Source: Actinobacteria bacterium UBA5182
Lineage (GTDB): Bacteria > Actinomycetota > UBA4738
DNA: 23,985 nucleotides
Direction: 5' to 3'
NCBI GenBank assembly: GCA_002413185.1
Contig: DHWM01000091.1
Coordinates: 36,206 to 60,190 of the forward strand
The position numbers and the translations under genes were made by a program. Under the pieces are notes generated by a model, which was given only the letters and a program-made list of their open reading frames with translations, had not been told where the DNA came from and searched no databases. Of this stretch, positions 23,643-23,985 are shown in pieces (within the stretch, counting starts at the first letter, position 1; every line of letters begins with the position of its first letter).

Positions 23643-23687
23643 AGGGTAGTCCGCCGACGGGAGGGCTTGTCGGGAACGACCCGAAGC

Positions 23688-23985
23688 TCAGCGGGCGAGA
23701 AGGTGGGCTCCGGCCCTGCGAAGCTTGCCCCACCCGGCGGCGGCTGCGACCACCAGGCCGACCAACACTCCCACGATTCCCACGCCGGTCAGGACGAGCA
23801 GGACGACGGCCACCCCAAGCAGCGATCGGACCGTCCCGGTGCGTCGAGCCATCGGGACCTCCGGTTCGATCACCCGCATCGGGACTCCGGGATAGGCCAT
23901 TCCGGCGGCGTGGACCGCCTGCTCCTGTTCGGGATAGCCGCGGTTGCCCCGGATCTCCACGGCGTCGCCGTCGCCGTCGCCCCCG
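23688..23985 (-). CDS. Membrane protein C-terminal part, 5' end outside the window
   Basis: The frame is open to the right edge. A GTG at 23960 could start a 90-residue protein but has no Shine-Dalgarno, so the true start may lie beyond. The segment at the edge encodes Gly-Asp repeats (from GACGGC units), then a polar stretch (EIRGNRGYPEQEQAVHAAG), then a hydrophobic run of about 33 residues (SLLGVAVVLLVLTGVGIVG and following) that could form one or two membrane helices, and a short basic tail. No family is recognised. It precedes the DUF6457-like gene by 45 bases on the same strand. Confidence 0.5.
   Translation of the reverse strand, partial: GGDGDGDAVEIRGNRGYPEQEQAVHAAGMAYPGVPMRVIEPEVPMARRTGTVRSLLGVAVVLLVLTGVGIVGVLVGLVVAAAAGWGKLRRAGAHLLAR

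Noticed and set aside
23958..23985. GACGGC repeats at the right edge as a repeat element
   Set aside because: Only about three units, in frame as Gly-Asp codons; explained as coding sequence.
1..23985. tRNA(Sec), other tRNAs, CRISPR arrays, insertion sequences
   Set aside because: Reading both strands gave no cloverleaf with a TCA anticodon, no regular spaced repeats and no transposase-like protein.

Overview
The window is a high-GC, gene-dense bacterial chromosome segment, most likely from an actinomycete (Actinomycetota), possibly an uncultured deep lineage. The signs are an AdnA-AdnB type helicase-nuclease pair, DUF5317- and DUF6457-like proteins, a NuoD of the kind I associate with actinobacterial second copies, and several start codons placed 6-10 bases after a TANNNT -10 box, as in leaderless actinobacterial transcription. 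I see no rRNA, tRNA, CRISPR array or insertion sequence.

Layout. Positions 1-2519 (minus) hold a small monooxygenase-like gene, selA and the 5' part of selB: the selenocysteine insertion genes. An acyl-CoA dehydrogenase (2556-3728, minus) is divergent from a solitary nuoD (3774-4979, plus). nuoD runs tail to tail into a MidA/NDUFAF7-family methyltransferase gene; the two stop codons share one CTAG. Then come a Nudix hydrolase and an MBL-fold hydrolase (plus), a Crp/Fnr regulator (minus), a DehI-fold protein and an unrecognised protein (plus), and a DUF5317-plus-MFS transporter region that looks frameshifted (minus). Between 11815 and 12183 there is a structured leader, a 29-codon membrane-peptide gene too short for ordinary gene callers, and a strong hairpin terminator. 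Next is a membrane-bound GGDEF-EAL gene broken by a frameshift and an amber codon, then adnA-adnB (14368-20663). The right end is a minus-strand operon: a membrane protein running off the edge, a DUF6457-like gene, 5-formyltetrahydrofolate cyclo-ligase, fdhD, and a site-2-protease-like M50 peptidase with CBS domains.

How the genes fit together. SelA/SelB at one end and FdhD with a molybdenum-cofactor-associated small protein at the other both point to a molybdenum- or tungsten-dependent, selenocysteine-containing formate dehydrogenase elsewhere in the genome; neither it, selD nor selC is visible here. The nuoD/methyltransferase pair mirrors the mitochondrial NDUFS2/NDUFAF7 substrate-enzyme pair, and the target arginine is conserved. 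The leader before the 29-codon gene has a hairpin loop complementary to a strong Shine-Dalgarno sequence plus competing stems, which makes it the best candidate for an undescribed regulatory element.
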